Shown one piece after another: positions 26,636-34,856 of a stretch of DNA of 64,000 nt (positions within the stretch are counted from its first letter, which is position 1; every line of letters begins with the position of its first letter). The position numbers were made by a program, and so were the translations under genes. The notes under the pieces were generated by a model. It had not been told where the DNA came from, did no database searches, and worked only from the letters and a program-made list of their open reading frames with translations. The stretch comes from Tepidiforma sp. (lineage in GTDB: Bacteria; Chloroflexota; Dehalococcoidia; Tepidiformales; Tepidiformaceae): assembly GCF_026003995.1 (NCBI RefSeq), contig NZ_BPIG01000005.1:109022-173021 (forward strand), written 5' to 3'.

Positions 26636-27168
26636 GCCGATTCGCACCCCTGCTCCTCGCTGCGCTCGCCGCCTCGGCGCTCGTCGCGGCCGCTGCCTGC
26701 GGCGGCGAAGACGACGACGCGCCGGCCTCGACGCCCTCCCCGGCCGGCACCGCGACCGCCGCCAGCCCGGCCCCGGCCCGCACCCCCACACCGGCTGCGA
26801 ACGCCACGGCCGGTCCGATCACGCTCGCCAACCCCACCGTCACCGCCTCCGGCCTCCGCTACGAAGACGTCGCCGTCGGCGACGGCCCGTCGCCGCAGCA
26901 GGGCCAGCGCGTCACCGTCCACTACACCGGCTACTTCACCGACGGCCGCAAGTTCGACAGCTCACTCGACCGCGGCCAGCCGTTCACCTTCGTCCTCGGC
27001 GTCGGGCAGGTCATCCGCGGCTGGGATGAAGGCGTCGCCACCATGAAGGTCGGCGGCAAACGCCTCCTTTACATCCCCTCGAACCTCGCCTACGGCGCGC
27101 GCGGGCAGGGGCCCATCCCGCCGAACACCGATCTCATCTTCGAGGTCGAACTGCTCGACATCCGCTAG
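26632..27168 (+). CDS. FKBP-type peptidyl-prolyl isomerase lipoprotein
   Basis: 178 residues: a signal peptide with lipobox (VAAAACGGED), a Thr/Pro/Ala-rich linker to about residue 70, then a complete FKBP domain. The FKBP domain has VTVHYTGYFTDGRKFDSS, FVLGVGQVIRGWDEGVATMKVGGKR and YGARGQGPIPPNTDLIFEVELL, including the aromatic and Asp residues of the isomerase pocket. It probably assists folding of exported proteins at the outer face of the membrane. Its stop codon shares CTAG with the convergent CoA-transferase gene. Confidence 0.93.
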   Translation: MSRFAPLLLAALAASALVAAAACGGEDDDAPASTPSPAGTATAASPAPARTPTPAANATAGPITLANPTVTASGLRYEDVAVGDGPSPQQGQRVTVHYTGYFTDGRKFDSSLDRGQPFTFVLGVGQVIRGWDEGVATMKVGGKRLLYIPSNLAYGARGQGPIPPNTDLIFEVELLDIR

Positions 27169-28472
27169 TCCGGCCGGGCTTCCCCGGGCGGCGTCCATGC
27201 CCGCACCACGCGGGCTGCGATGAGCCCGTCGATCTCCTCCGCGGCGAACCCGAGCTCGGCGAGGACTTCCCGTGTATGCTGCCCGAGCGCCGGCGACGGC
27301 AGCCGGGTGCCCGTCTCGCCGCCGCTCATCCGCAGCGGCGAGTTCGCCATCACGACCGGCCCGAGCACCGGGTGCTCGAACTCCCGCAGCAGCTCCATCG
27401 CCTGCACCTGCGGGTCGTCGAACAGCTCCGCCGTGTACCGCACCGGCCCGCTCGGCACGCCGGCCGCGTCGAACGCGGCCACCCACTCGTCCGTCGTCCG
27501 CGTGCTGAATATCGCGGCGATGAGCTCGTTCAGCACGAGGTTCTCATCGGGCGAGAGCGCTTCCGTGTCGAATTCGTCGCCCTCGACCCGCGGGTCGTCG
27601 ACCCCGAGCACGCGCACGGCGGCCCGCCGCAGCCGGTTGTTCAGGCACGCCAGCGCGATGTACGAGTCCTTCGTCTCGTAGACCTTGTAGTACGGGTTGT
27701 TCCGCCGGCCCGTCTCGTGGCGCGGCGGCACCTCCTTCAGCGCCTCCTCCACCCGCCGCCCCTCGGCCCGGGCGCGCGCCATCGCCGCCAGCAGCCGCTC
27801 CCGGTGCTGCCGGTCGAGCCGCTCGATGCTGAACATCGGCCGGTACTGCACGGCGATGCCCGCCGCGAAGAGGCTCGTCTCGATGAACTGCCCCCGGCCG
27901 GTCTTCTCCCGGTGGTAGAGCGCCGCCGCCGCGCCGTAGGCGAGGAACATCCCCGCCGCGAGGTCCGTCGGCGAGGTCGTGATGATCGGGTGCGGCAGCC
28001 CGCCCGCGCCTTCGAACGCCATGATGCCCGTCATCGCCTGCGACACGAGGTCGAACCCCGGCCGCTCCCGGTACGGCCCCGCGCTCCCGAAGGCCGTGTT
28101 CTGGCAGTAGATGAGCCGCGGGTTGATCGCCGAGAGCGTCGCGTAATCCACGCCCAGCCGCTCCGCCACCCCCGGCCGGTAGTTCGCGAGCAGGATGTCG
28201 GCCGTCCGCACCAGCCGCTCGAAGACGGCCTTCCCCTCCGGCCGCTTCAGGTCGATCGAGATGCTCCGCTTCCCCTTGTTCACGCCCATGAAGCCCCGGC
28301 TCTCGCCGGGCGCGACCGGTGCGGTGTGCCGCCAGAAATCGCCCAGCGGCGGCTCGACCTTGATGACGTCCGCCCCGAGGTCGGCCAGCATTTCGCCCGC
28401 CAGCGGCCCCGCGATGTATTCGCTCAGGTCGAGCACCCGCACCCCTTCGAAGACCCCGCGGATCGTCTCCAT
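27165..28472 (-). CDS. CaiB/BaiF family (class III) CoA-transferase
   Basis: 435 residues preceded by GGAGGGT. Class III features: VRVLDLSEYIAGPLAGEMLADLGADVIKVEPP at the N-terminus, NKGKRSISIDLK, and GFDLVSQAMTG, which holds the catalytic Asp. These enzymes move CoA between acids through an acyl-aspartyl intermediate. It is last in a leftward operon after an acyl-CoA dehydrogenase and a kinase-like gene, suggesting activation and oxidation of an unidentified carboxylic acid. Confidence 0.93.
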   Translation of the reverse strand: METIRGVFEGVRVLDLSEYIAGPLAGEMLADLGADVIKVEPPLGDFWRHTAPVAPGESRGFMGVNKGKRSISIDLKRPEGKAVFERLVRTADILLANYRPGVAERLGVDYATLSAINPRLIYCQNTAFGSAGPYRERPGFDLVSQAMTGIMAFEGAGGLPHPIITTSPTDLAAGMFLAYGAAAALYHREKTGRGQFIETSLFAAGIAVQYRPMFSIERLDRQHRERLLAAMARARAEGRRVEEALKEVPPRHETGRRNNPYYKVYETKDSYIALACLNNRLRRAAVRVLGVDDPRVEGDEFDTEALSPDENLVLNELIAAIFSTRTTDEWVAAFDAAGVPSGPVRYTAELFDDPQVQAMELLREFEHPVLGPVVMANSPLRMSGGETGTRLPSPALGQHTREVLAELGFAAEEIDGLIAARVVRAWTPPGEARPD

Positions 28473-28493
28473 ACCCTCCTGTCCTCCCGCCGG

Positions 28494-29633
28494 TCAGCCG
28501 CGCGGCAGCCCGAGGCCGCGCGTCGCGATGATGTTCCGGTTGATCTCCGACGTGCCCGCCGCAATCGTCAGCGAGACCGTCTGCAGCACGGCCATCGGCA
28601 CCTGCCCGCCGAGCGGTGCCCACGCGCCGTCCATCAGCTGCCCGCGCAGCCCCAGCGCGGCGTACGCCGTCCGCGCCATCCGCTGGTGCAGCTCCGTCCC
28701 GAACGTCTTCGCCATCGACGCCTCGTAGTTCGGCACCAGCCCCCGGCTCTGCATCCACGCCACCCGGTACGACATCAGCCGGCCGACCTGGAAGCCGAGC
28801 GCGATGTCCGCCAGCGGCAGCCGGACTTCCGGACGGTCGTAGAGCGTTCCCCCGCCGCCGTCCCGCGCAGGCGCCGCCTTCGCATAGGCCACCACCTCTT
28901 CGAACGTCCGCAGCCCGCCGATGACGCGCCCGATGCCCGACCGTTCGAAGTCGAGCGTCGCCGTCGAAACGTACCAGCCCCGGTTCACCTCCCCCACGAC
29001 CATGTCGGCCGGCACCCGCACGTCATCGAAAAAGACTTCGTTGAAGCCCGCCTGCCCGGTCATCTGCACGAGCGGCCGCACGGTGATGCCCGGCAGCGTC
29101 ATGTCCACGAGGAAGTAGGTGATGCCGCGGTGCTTCGGCGCATCCGGGTCCGTCCGCGCCAGCAGGATCATGAAGTCCGCCCGTTGCGCATTCGAGGTCC
29201 AGATCTTCTGGCCGGTGATCACCCAGCTGTCGCCGTCGCGCACCGCCCGCGTCTGGAGCGAGGCGAGGTCGGAGCCGGAGCCCGGTTCGCTGAAGCCCTG
29301 GCACCAGGTCATCTCGTCCCGCGCGATGGCCGGCAGGAAGCGCGCCTTCTGCTCCTCCGTCCCGAAGAGGATGAGCGTCGGGCCGACCCGGTCGGCGCCC
29401 ATCGTCTGGCCCGGCGCGCGGTGGTAGGCCATCTCTTCGTTGTAGACGAGCTGGCGGAGGTGGGGCGCGCCCTGCCCGCCGTACTCCCGCGGCCACGACA
29501 TCGTGAGCCAGCCCTTCGCCGCCAGCTTCTTCGTGAACGACTCGCCTTCGCGCGCCTTCGGCAGCTCCGCCCGGATGAAGGCGCGCACCTCCTGCCGGAA
29601 CGCCTCGTCCTCGTCCGAAAAGCGGAACTCCAT
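28494..29633 (-). CDS. Acyl-CoA dehydrogenase family protein
   Basis: 379 residues with the standard landmarks WCQGFSEPGSGSDLAS, GQKIWTSNAQRADFMILL, LDFERSGIGR and GTSEINRNIIATRGLGLPRG. It is closely similar in architecture to the enzyme encoded at 20627-21817 and probably acts on a bulky or branched acyl-CoA, passing electrons to ETF. It lies between the CaiB and phosphotransferase genes with short gaps, so one transcript is likely. Confidence 0.93.
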   Translation of the reverse strand: MEFRFSDEDEAFRQEVRAFIRAELPKAREGESFTKKLAAKGWLTMSWPREYGGQGAPHLRQLVYNEEMAYHRAPGQTMGADRVGPTLILFGTEEQKARFLPAIARDEMTWCQGFSEPGSGSDLASLQTRAVRDGDSWVITGQKIWTSNAQRADFMILLARTDPDAPKHRGITYFLVDMTLPGITVRPLVQMTGQAGFNEVFFDDVRVPADMVVGEVNRGWYVSTATLDFERSGIGRVIGGLRTFEEVVAYAKAAPARDGGGGTLYDRPEVRLPLADIALGFQVGRLMSYRVAWMQSRGLVPNYEASMAKTFGTELHQRMARTAYAALGLRGQLMDGAWAPLGGQVPMAVLQTVSLTIAAGTSEINRNIIATRGLGLPRG

Positions 29634-29695
29634 GGCGCGCCCCCTCGCCGCGTTTGCCGAACTCTACCGCGGCGCCGGCTGCGGCGGTAGCCGCC

Positions 29696-30778
29696 TCAGG
29701 CGACGCCGCGCAGCCGCGGGTCTGCCGCCCGGTCGGCCATCGCGAGCGCCTCTTCCACCAGCATCTCCGCCCGCTTGCCCATGCCTTCGAAGCCTTCGCC
29801 GACCGTCTCGCCCTTCAGGTAGCGCGCGTGGATGCCCTCCACGATGACCGCCAGCTTGTAGGCCGCGAAGATTTCGTACCACTCGATCGCCGAGACGTCG
29901 CGGCCGCTCAGCCGGGCGTACATCGCGATCAGCTCCTGCCGGGTGTGGAAGCCGGGCTGCGCCGTCACCGCCGATGCCGCCCGCGCCGCGAGGTACTCCT
30001 CCGAATCGCCGACCTGCCCCCAGTAGCCGAGCGTGTACCCCACGTCCGTGAGCGGGTCGCCCAGCGTCGCCATCTCCCAGTCGAGCACGGCAACCACCCG
30101 GCCCGGGTCCTCCCGGTCGAGCATCATGTTCCCCAGCCGGTAGTCGCCGTGGACGATGGTCGGCTTCGGCGAGACGGGCATGCTCGCCCGCAGCCGCCGG
30201 ATCAGCTCATCGATCGCCGGCAGCGGCCGCGTTTCGGAGCGGGCCCACTGCTCGCTCCAGCGCCGCACCTGCCGCTCGAGGTAGCCCTCCGGCCGGCCGA
30301 AATCGCCCAGCCCCACCGCCTCGTAGTCGATGGCGTGGAGCTGCACCAGCGTTTCGATCAGCGCCCGCCCGATCGCCTGCCGGCGCTCCGGCGTGTCCGC
30401 GTACCCCTCCGGGATGCGGTCGGCGATGATCACGCCCTCCCGGTACTCCATCACGTAGAACGGGTAGTCGTTCACCGCCGGGTCTTCGCAGAGCGCGATC
30501 GGCGGCGGCGCCGGGAAGCCCGCCCGCTGCATCCCCTGCAGCACCCGGAACTCCCGCGTCATGTCGTGCGCCGTCGGCAGCACGTGCCCCAGCGGCGGCC
30601 GCCGCAGCACCCACGTCCGCCCGCCGCCCTCCACCCGGTACGTCAGGTTCGAACGCCCGCCGCTGATGAGCGTGAAGCGGAGCGGCACATCCCCGCCGGG
30701 GACGTGCTCCGCGAAGAACTTCGAGACCGCCTCGTAGCGGATCCCGGCTGGCACCCCGTTCGTCGTTTCGTTCGTCAT
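29696..30778 (-). CDS. Aminoglycoside phosphotransferase-fold kinase (ACAD10/11 kinase-like)
   Basis: 360 residues from ATG 30778. It has the APH/choline-kinase fold: the nucleotide-binding SGGRSNLTYRV and WVLRRPPLG, the catalytic loop IVHGDYRLGNMML (Brenner motif) and the metal-binding LDWEMATLGDP. The position next to acyl-CoA dehydrogenase mirrors the fused kinase-dehydrogenase of ACAD10/11, which phosphorylates 4-hydroxyacyl-CoA. A similar role here is inference. A TATACT hexamer 10 nt before the ATG implies a very short leader. It is divergent from the heme operon. Confidence 0.88.
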   Translation of the reverse strand: MTNETTNGVPAGIRYEAVSKFFAEHVPGGDVPLRFTLISGGRSNLTYRVEGGGRTWVLRRPPLGHVLPTAHDMTREFRVLQGMQRAGFPAPPPIALCEDPAVNDYPFYVMEYREGVIIADRIPEGYADTPERRQAIGRALIETLVQLHAIDYEAVGLGDFGRPEGYLERQVRRWSEQWARSETRPLPAIDELIRRLRASMPVSPKPTIVHGDYRLGNMMLDREDPGRVVAVLDWEMATLGDPLTDVGYTLGYWGQVGDSEEYLAARAASAVTAQPGFHTRQELIAMYARLSGRDVSAIEWYEIFAAYKLAVIVEGIHARYLKGETVGEGFEGMGKRAEMLVEEALAMADRAADPRLRGVA

Positions 30779-30832
30779 CGAACCGGAAAGTATACGCCCC
30801 GGGCCCTTGCGCCGAAGCCCCGCGCCCACGAA

Positions 30833-30906
30833 GATGACAAAGCTCGAAATCTTCGTAGATCTGGATCATGACGGATCATTTGGAAGATTTGGATCGTTTG
30901 ACCGTC
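30833..30906. repeat. AT-rich nine-base periodic repeat overlapping the hemA start
   Basis: Imperfect nine-base units of the type CCAAATCTT/CCAAATGAT (read on the minus strand) run through the hemA leader and into its first codons, which give the charged N-terminus MTDHLEDLDRL. The composition differs sharply from the flanking DNA. Confidence 0.5.
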
Positions 30907-31920
30907 TGCTCGTGGGATACTGCCTCCTGCGGCGCCGATGCCTTCGCCGCCGCCCGGGAAGCCGCCGAAGCCCACGACGCCGTCCTCATCCTCACCTGCC
31001 AGCGCATCGAAGCCGTCGCCCTCGCGCCCTGCCCCTTCGGCTGCGCCGCCGCCCGCACGGGCCGCGATGCCTTCGGCTACCTCGCTGCCCTCGCGGCCGG
31101 CCTCCACTCCATCGCCCTCGGCGAACACGAAATCCTCGGCCAGGTCCGCCGCGCCGCCGATGCGGCGCCGCCCCGGGTCGCGGCCGTCCTCCACCGCGCG
31201 ATCGCCGCCGCCCGCGCCTTCCGCAAGCGCCACCCCATCGATGCCGATGCCGGGACGCTCCTCCGCCTCGCCCTCCGCCGCCAGCCGCCGCCGGGCAGCC
31301 TGCTCGTCATCGGCTCCGGCCCCACCGCTGCGGCCGTCTGCCGCGCCGGCCGCGGCCTCGGCATCCCGTCCATCACCGTCGCCTCGCGCGCGCGCCCCGC
31401 GTGGCTCGCCGGCCGCGCCGATGCCTGGCACCCGCTCGAAGGGCTCGCCAGCCTCCCGCCGCATGCGCTCGCGGTCGTCGCTCTCGGGGGCGATGCGCCC
31501 GTGCTCGCGCCGGGCGAACTGCCGGCCGGCGCCGTCCTCGACCTCTCCACACCGCGCCGCACGGACCCCGGCGACGGCCGGGTCGTCACCCTCCGCGACC
31601 TCCGCGCGGAAGCCGGTTTCGAAGGCCGCGCCGCCTTCTTCGCCGACCTCGAGACCGAGGTCGAGCGCGTCCTCGCGCACTGGTCGGAAGACGCCGCCTC
31701 GCCGGTCGGCCGCTTCCGCCGCGCCGTCGAACTCCGCCGCCGGGCCGACCTCGAACGGATCGCCCGCCGCCACCCGGAAATTCCCCGCCCCGTGCTCGAG
31801 ACGATCACCCGCAGCCTGGTCGCCCACATCCTCCACGAGCCCTCGGAGCGGCTCCGCGCCCTCGACCCCGCGACCGCGCGCGCCGTCGCCGCCATCTTCG
31901 ACGTTTCGGAGCCCGCATGA
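30868..31920 (+). CDS. hemA: Glutamyl-tRNA reductase, short and divergent
   Basis: 350 residues against about 420 for the family. The catalytic-Cys segment is ILTCQRIEAV (C43), corresponding to the STCNRTE motif. LGEHEILGQVRRA matches the conserved GExQILGQVK. The NADPH domain has LLVIGSGPTAAAVCRAG, and a helical dimerisation domain closes the protein. The usual N-terminal NHKTAPV strand is missing and seems replaced by repeat-derived sequence. It reduces glutamyl-tRNA to glutamate-1-semialdehyde, the first step toward tetrapyrroles. It leads a ten-gene operon with 4-nt overlaps. Confidence 0.82.
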   Translation: MTDHLEDLDRLTVCSWDTASCGADAFAAAREAAEAHDAVLILTCQRIEAVALAPCPFGCAAARTGRDAFGYLAALAAGLHSIALGEHEILGQVRRAADAAPPRVAAVLHRAIAAARAFRKRHPIDADAGTLLRLALRRQPPPGSLLVIGSGPTAAAVCRAGRGLGIPSITVASRARPAWLAGRADAWHPLEGLASLPPHALAVVALGGDAPVLAPGELPAGAVLDLSTPRRTDPGDGRVVTLRDLRAEAGFEGRAAFFADLETEVERVLAHWSEDAASPVGRFRRAVELRRRADLERIARRHPEIPRPVLETITRSLVAHILHEPSERLRALDPATARAVAAIFDVSEPA

Positions 31921-33047
31921 CCGCAGCCGTCCTCAGCACCCGCCACCCCGAGACCGCCGCCATCCTCGCCGTCGCCGAAGACGGCCTCGCCGGCTTCCAC
32001 GAGCGGCCCTTTGCCGTCATCGCGGAGCGCGCCGGCCTCCCGGAGCCGCTCGTCATCGACCGCATCCGCGGCCTCCTCGAAGCCGGCATCGTCCGCCGCG
32101 TCCGCCAGACGCTGAACACCGGCAGCCTCGCCCACGGCGCGCTCGTCGCGTGGAAGGTGCCGAACGACGCCCTCCACGACGCCTTCGATACGCTCTTCCG
32201 CGACGACCCATTCTCCGGCCACGTCGTCATCCGCTCCACGGACTCGAACCTGCCCGGCGCTGCTTTCCGTCTCTGGACGACCGTCAAGGTGCCGCAGGGC
32301 TTCTCCCTCGAGCGGCACGTCGCCCTCATGGGCGGTGTCATCGGCGCCGAAGCGTGGCGGATCATGCCAGCCCGCTGCCTCTTCGCCCTCGGCGTCGGCC
32401 ACGTCCGCCGGCGCAGCCTCGAGCCCGGCGCCCGCGCCGATGCCCCTGCCGCGCCGCTCTTCCCCGAACTCACCCGCCTCTCCCCCTTCGAATGGGAGGT
32501 GCTCGCCGCCCTCAAGGAGCCGCTCGAACCTGCGGAGCTGGTCAGCGAGCCGTGGCGCGCCCGCGCCCGCCGCCTCGGCCTCCCCTACGGCCGCTTCCTC
32601 GACGCCGTCCGCTCGTTCGAGGAGAAGGGGCTCATCGCGCGCTTCTCCGCCTTCCTCGAACACGTGAAGGAGCTGCCCACCGGCGAACGCGTCACCCGCT
32701 ACAACGCCCTCTTCCACTGGGCGGTCGAACCCGGCCGCGAACTCGACGCCGGCGGCGAAGTCGGCCGCCACCACATCATCACCCACGCCTACTGGCGCGA
32801 AGCCGGCCCAGAATTCGGCGGCGTCAACATCATGGCCGTCGCCCACGGCACCGAGAAGGACGTCCTCCTCGCGCACAAGGCCGCCATCGACGCCCACCTC
32901 GCCGAGGCCGGCATCCCCGTCCGCTACACCACCCAGTTCTGGGGCGGCCGCTCCGAAATCAAGCCTTCCGAAATCCTGCCCGCCGCCTACGACGCCTTCT
33001 GCCGCCAGCGCGGCATCGACCCCGACACCATGCGCGAGGAGCCCTGA
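31917..33047 (+). CDS. ahbAB: Siroheme decarboxylase, AhbA-AhbB fusion (Lrp/AsnC-like tandem)
   Basis: 376 residues from ATG 31917, overlapping hemA by ATGA. Two copies of a winged-helix plus Lrp-like domain are joined. The first has IVRRVRQTLN and VAWKVP. The second has LIARFSAFLEH, YNALFHWAVEPG, HHIITHAYWR and NIMAVAHG. This matches the AhbA/AhbB (NirDL/NirGH) family, normally two subunits that decarboxylate siroheme to 12,18-didecarboxysiroheme. The SHCYxR-type His motif is better kept in the second half. A transcription-regulator label would be the usual misannotation; the gene context argues for the enzyme. Confidence 0.82.
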   Translation: MTAAVLSTRHPETAAILAVAEDGLAGFHERPFAVIAERAGLPEPLVIDRIRGLLEAGIVRRVRQTLNTGSLAHGALVAWKVPNDALHDAFDTLFRDDPFSGHVVIRSTDSNLPGAAFRLWTTVKVPQGFSLERHVALMGGVIGAEAWRIMPARCLFALGVGHVRRRSLEPGARADAPAAPLFPELTRLSPFEWEVLAALKEPLEPAELVSEPWRARARRLGLPYGRFLDAVRSFEEKGLIARFSAFLEHVKELPTGERVTRYNALFHWAVEPGRELDAGGEVGRHHIITHAYWREAGPEFGGVNIMAVAHGTEKDVLLAHKAAIDAHLAEAGIPVRYTTQFWGGRSEIKPSEILPAAYDAFCRQRGIDPDTMREEP

Positions 33048-33049
33048 CC

Positions 33050-34048
33050 ATGCAGTACCGCCCCCTCCACGGCACGCCTCTCACCCTCTCCGCCGTCGGT
33101 TTCGGCGTCTGGACCGTCGGCACCACGTGGTGGGGCGTCACCGACCGCGCGGAAGGCATCCGCCTCCTCCGCCTCGCCTTCGACCTCGGCATCACGTTCT
33201 TCGATACCGGCAACACCTACGCCGACGGCGCTGCCGAGACCATCCTCGCCGAGGCGCTCGGCAGCCGCCGGGGCGACATCGTCATCGCCACCAAGTTCGG
33301 CTACGACCTCTCCGTCCCGCCGCGGCCCAACCAGCAGGAGCGCCCCCACGACTGGTCGCCCGCTCACATGCGCCGCTCGCTCGAGGCTTCCCTCCGCCGC
33401 CTCGGCACGGACTGGATCGACTACTACCAGCTCCACAACCCGCGCATCGACGCCATCCAGCGGGACGACCTCCTCGCCGCGCTCGAAGACGTCCGCCGGG
33501 AGGGTCTCATCCGCGCGTACGGCGTCGCCCTCGGCCCCGCCTTCGACCTCCGGCAGGCCGAAGAAGGCATCGCCGCCGTCCGCCGCGGCATGCCGGCGCA
33601 GATCATCTACAACATCCTCGAACAGGAGCTCGGCGAGGCGATCTTCCCCGCGGCGCGCGCCTGCGGGGTCGGCACCCTCGCCCGCGTCCCGCACGCCTCC
33701 GGCCTGCTCGACGGCACTGCCACCCGCGCGACCGAGTTCCCGCCCGGCGACCACCGCCGCTGGCGGATCGATACCCCGGAGAAGCGCGCGCTCTGGGAGG
33801 AAGGCATCCGCCGCGCCGGCACGCTCAGCTTCCTCGCGCGCGAGGGCCGGACGCTCGGCCAGGCCGCCATCCAGTTCATCCTCCGCGAACCCTCCATCGG
33901 CGCCGTGATCCCGAACATCTACGACGAAGCCGGCCTGCGCGAGTTCGCCGCCGCCTGCGACGCCCCGCCGCTGACCGATGCCGAGTACGACGCCGTCCAG
34001 CGCCGCCGCGCTGCCGGCTATCCCGAACCCGAAGGAGCCCCCGCATGA
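33050..34048 (+). CDS. Aldo/keto reductase family protein
   Basis: 332 residues from ATG 33050, two bases after the previous stop. The aldo/keto reductase tetrad is present: Asp and Tyr in FFDTGNTYADG, Lys in VIATKFG, and His in YYQLHNP. The TIM-barrel ends with GQAAIQFILREPSIGAVIPN. A role in heme synthesis is not established for this family; its position between ahbAB and hemQ makes a tetrapyrrole-related role worth testing. It overlaps hemQ by ATGA. Confidence 0.88.
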   Translation: MQYRPLHGTPLTLSAVGFGVWTVGTTWWGVTDRAEGIRLLRLAFDLGITFFDTGNTYADGAAETILAEALGSRRGDIVIATKFGYDLSVPPRPNQQERPHDWSPAHMRRSLEASLRRLGTDWIDYYQLHNPRIDAIQRDDLLAALEDVRREGLIRAYGVALGPAFDLRQAEEGIAAVRRGMPAQIIYNILEQELGEAIFPAARACGVGTLARVPHASGLLDGTATRATEFPPGDHRRWRIDTPEKRALWEEGIRRAGTLSFLAREGRTLGQAAIQFILREPSIGAVIPNIYDEAGLREFAAACDAPPLTDAEYDAVQRRRAAGYPEPEGAPA

Positions 34049-34824
34049 GCAGCGAACCTGAAGCCCGGCCCCAGCCCCCTGCCCGCCCCCGCGGCCCGAT
34101 GGTCGAGCTCGACCCCTCCGGCCGCGTCAGCCTCAAGGAGGCCGACCGCGCACCCCGCCAGTTCCTCAACTACGCCTTCTTCCGCATCGACCCCGCCTTC
34201 CGCCGCCTCCCCCCGGACGAGCGCTGCGCCCTGCACCGCGAGTACGTCGAGGTGCTCCAGCGCTGGGCCGCCCGCGATGACCTCATCCTCCGCACTTACA
34301 CCCTCGAAGGCCTCCGCGCCGATTGCGACTTCATGCTCTGGCGCATCGCGAACGACGTCCGCCGCTTCAACGAGATGCAGCGCGACCTCAACGCCACCCG
34401 GATGGCCGGCTGGCTCACCCCCGCCTACAGCTTCCTCTCCCTCCAGAAGCGCTCGCAGTACGTCAACCGCATCGAGGGTTCCGGCCACGGCATCGAGCTC
34501 CTCCCCGGCGAAGGCCAGTTCCTCTTCGTCTACCCCTTCGTCAAGACGCGCGCCTGGTACGCGCTCAGCCCCCACGCCCGGCAGGGCATGATGGACGAGC
34601 ACATCCACGTCTCCGGCCCGTTCAAGGGCGTCCGCCTCAACACCAGCTACAGCTACGGTATCGACGACCAGGAGTTCGTCGTCGCGTTCGATTCCGACTA
34701 CCCGCAGGAGTTCGTCGACCTCGTCGGCCGGCTCCGCTTCACCGAGGCCTCGCTCTACACCCAGCGCGATACGCCGATGTTCACCTGTCTGAAGACGCCG
34801 CCCGAAGGCATCTTCCAGCCCTGA
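34045..34824 (+). CDS. hemQ: Coproheme decarboxylase (HemQ/ChdC, chlorite dismutase-like)
   Basis: 259 residues from ATG 34045. The chlorite dismutase-like fold is visible in FLNYAFFRIDP and ADCDFMLWRIANDV. FVYPFVKTRAWYAL contains the catalytic Tyr of the YPxxKxR motif known from ChdC enzymes. GMMDEHIHVSGPFKGV holds the proximal His, followed by DDQEFVVAFDSD. ChdC turns Fe-coproporphyrin III into heme b in two oxidative decarboxylations. Its presence inside a siroheme-type operon is the notable point. The Arg of true chlorite dismutases is not evident. Confidence 0.88.
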   Translation: MSSEPEARPQPPARPRGPMVELDPSGRVSLKEADRAPRQFLNYAFFRIDPAFRRLPPDERCALHREYVEVLQRWAARDDLILRTYTLEGLRADCDFMLWRIANDVRRFNEMQRDLNATRMAGWLTPAYSFLSLQKRSQYVNRIEGSGHGIELLPGEGQFLFVYPFVKTRAWYALSPHARQGMMDEHIHVSGPFKGVRLNTSYSYGIDDQEFVVAFDSDYPQEFVDLVGRLRFTEASLYTQRDTPMFTCLKTPPEGIFQP

Positions 34825-34856
34825 GCGGCCAGCCCGACCGCCCACGCCGTGCCACA

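Noticed and set aside
31917..33047. Ordinary Lrp/AsnC transcription regulator
   Set aside because: Two tandem AhbA/B-like domains and the siroheme gene context fit the decarboxylase better.
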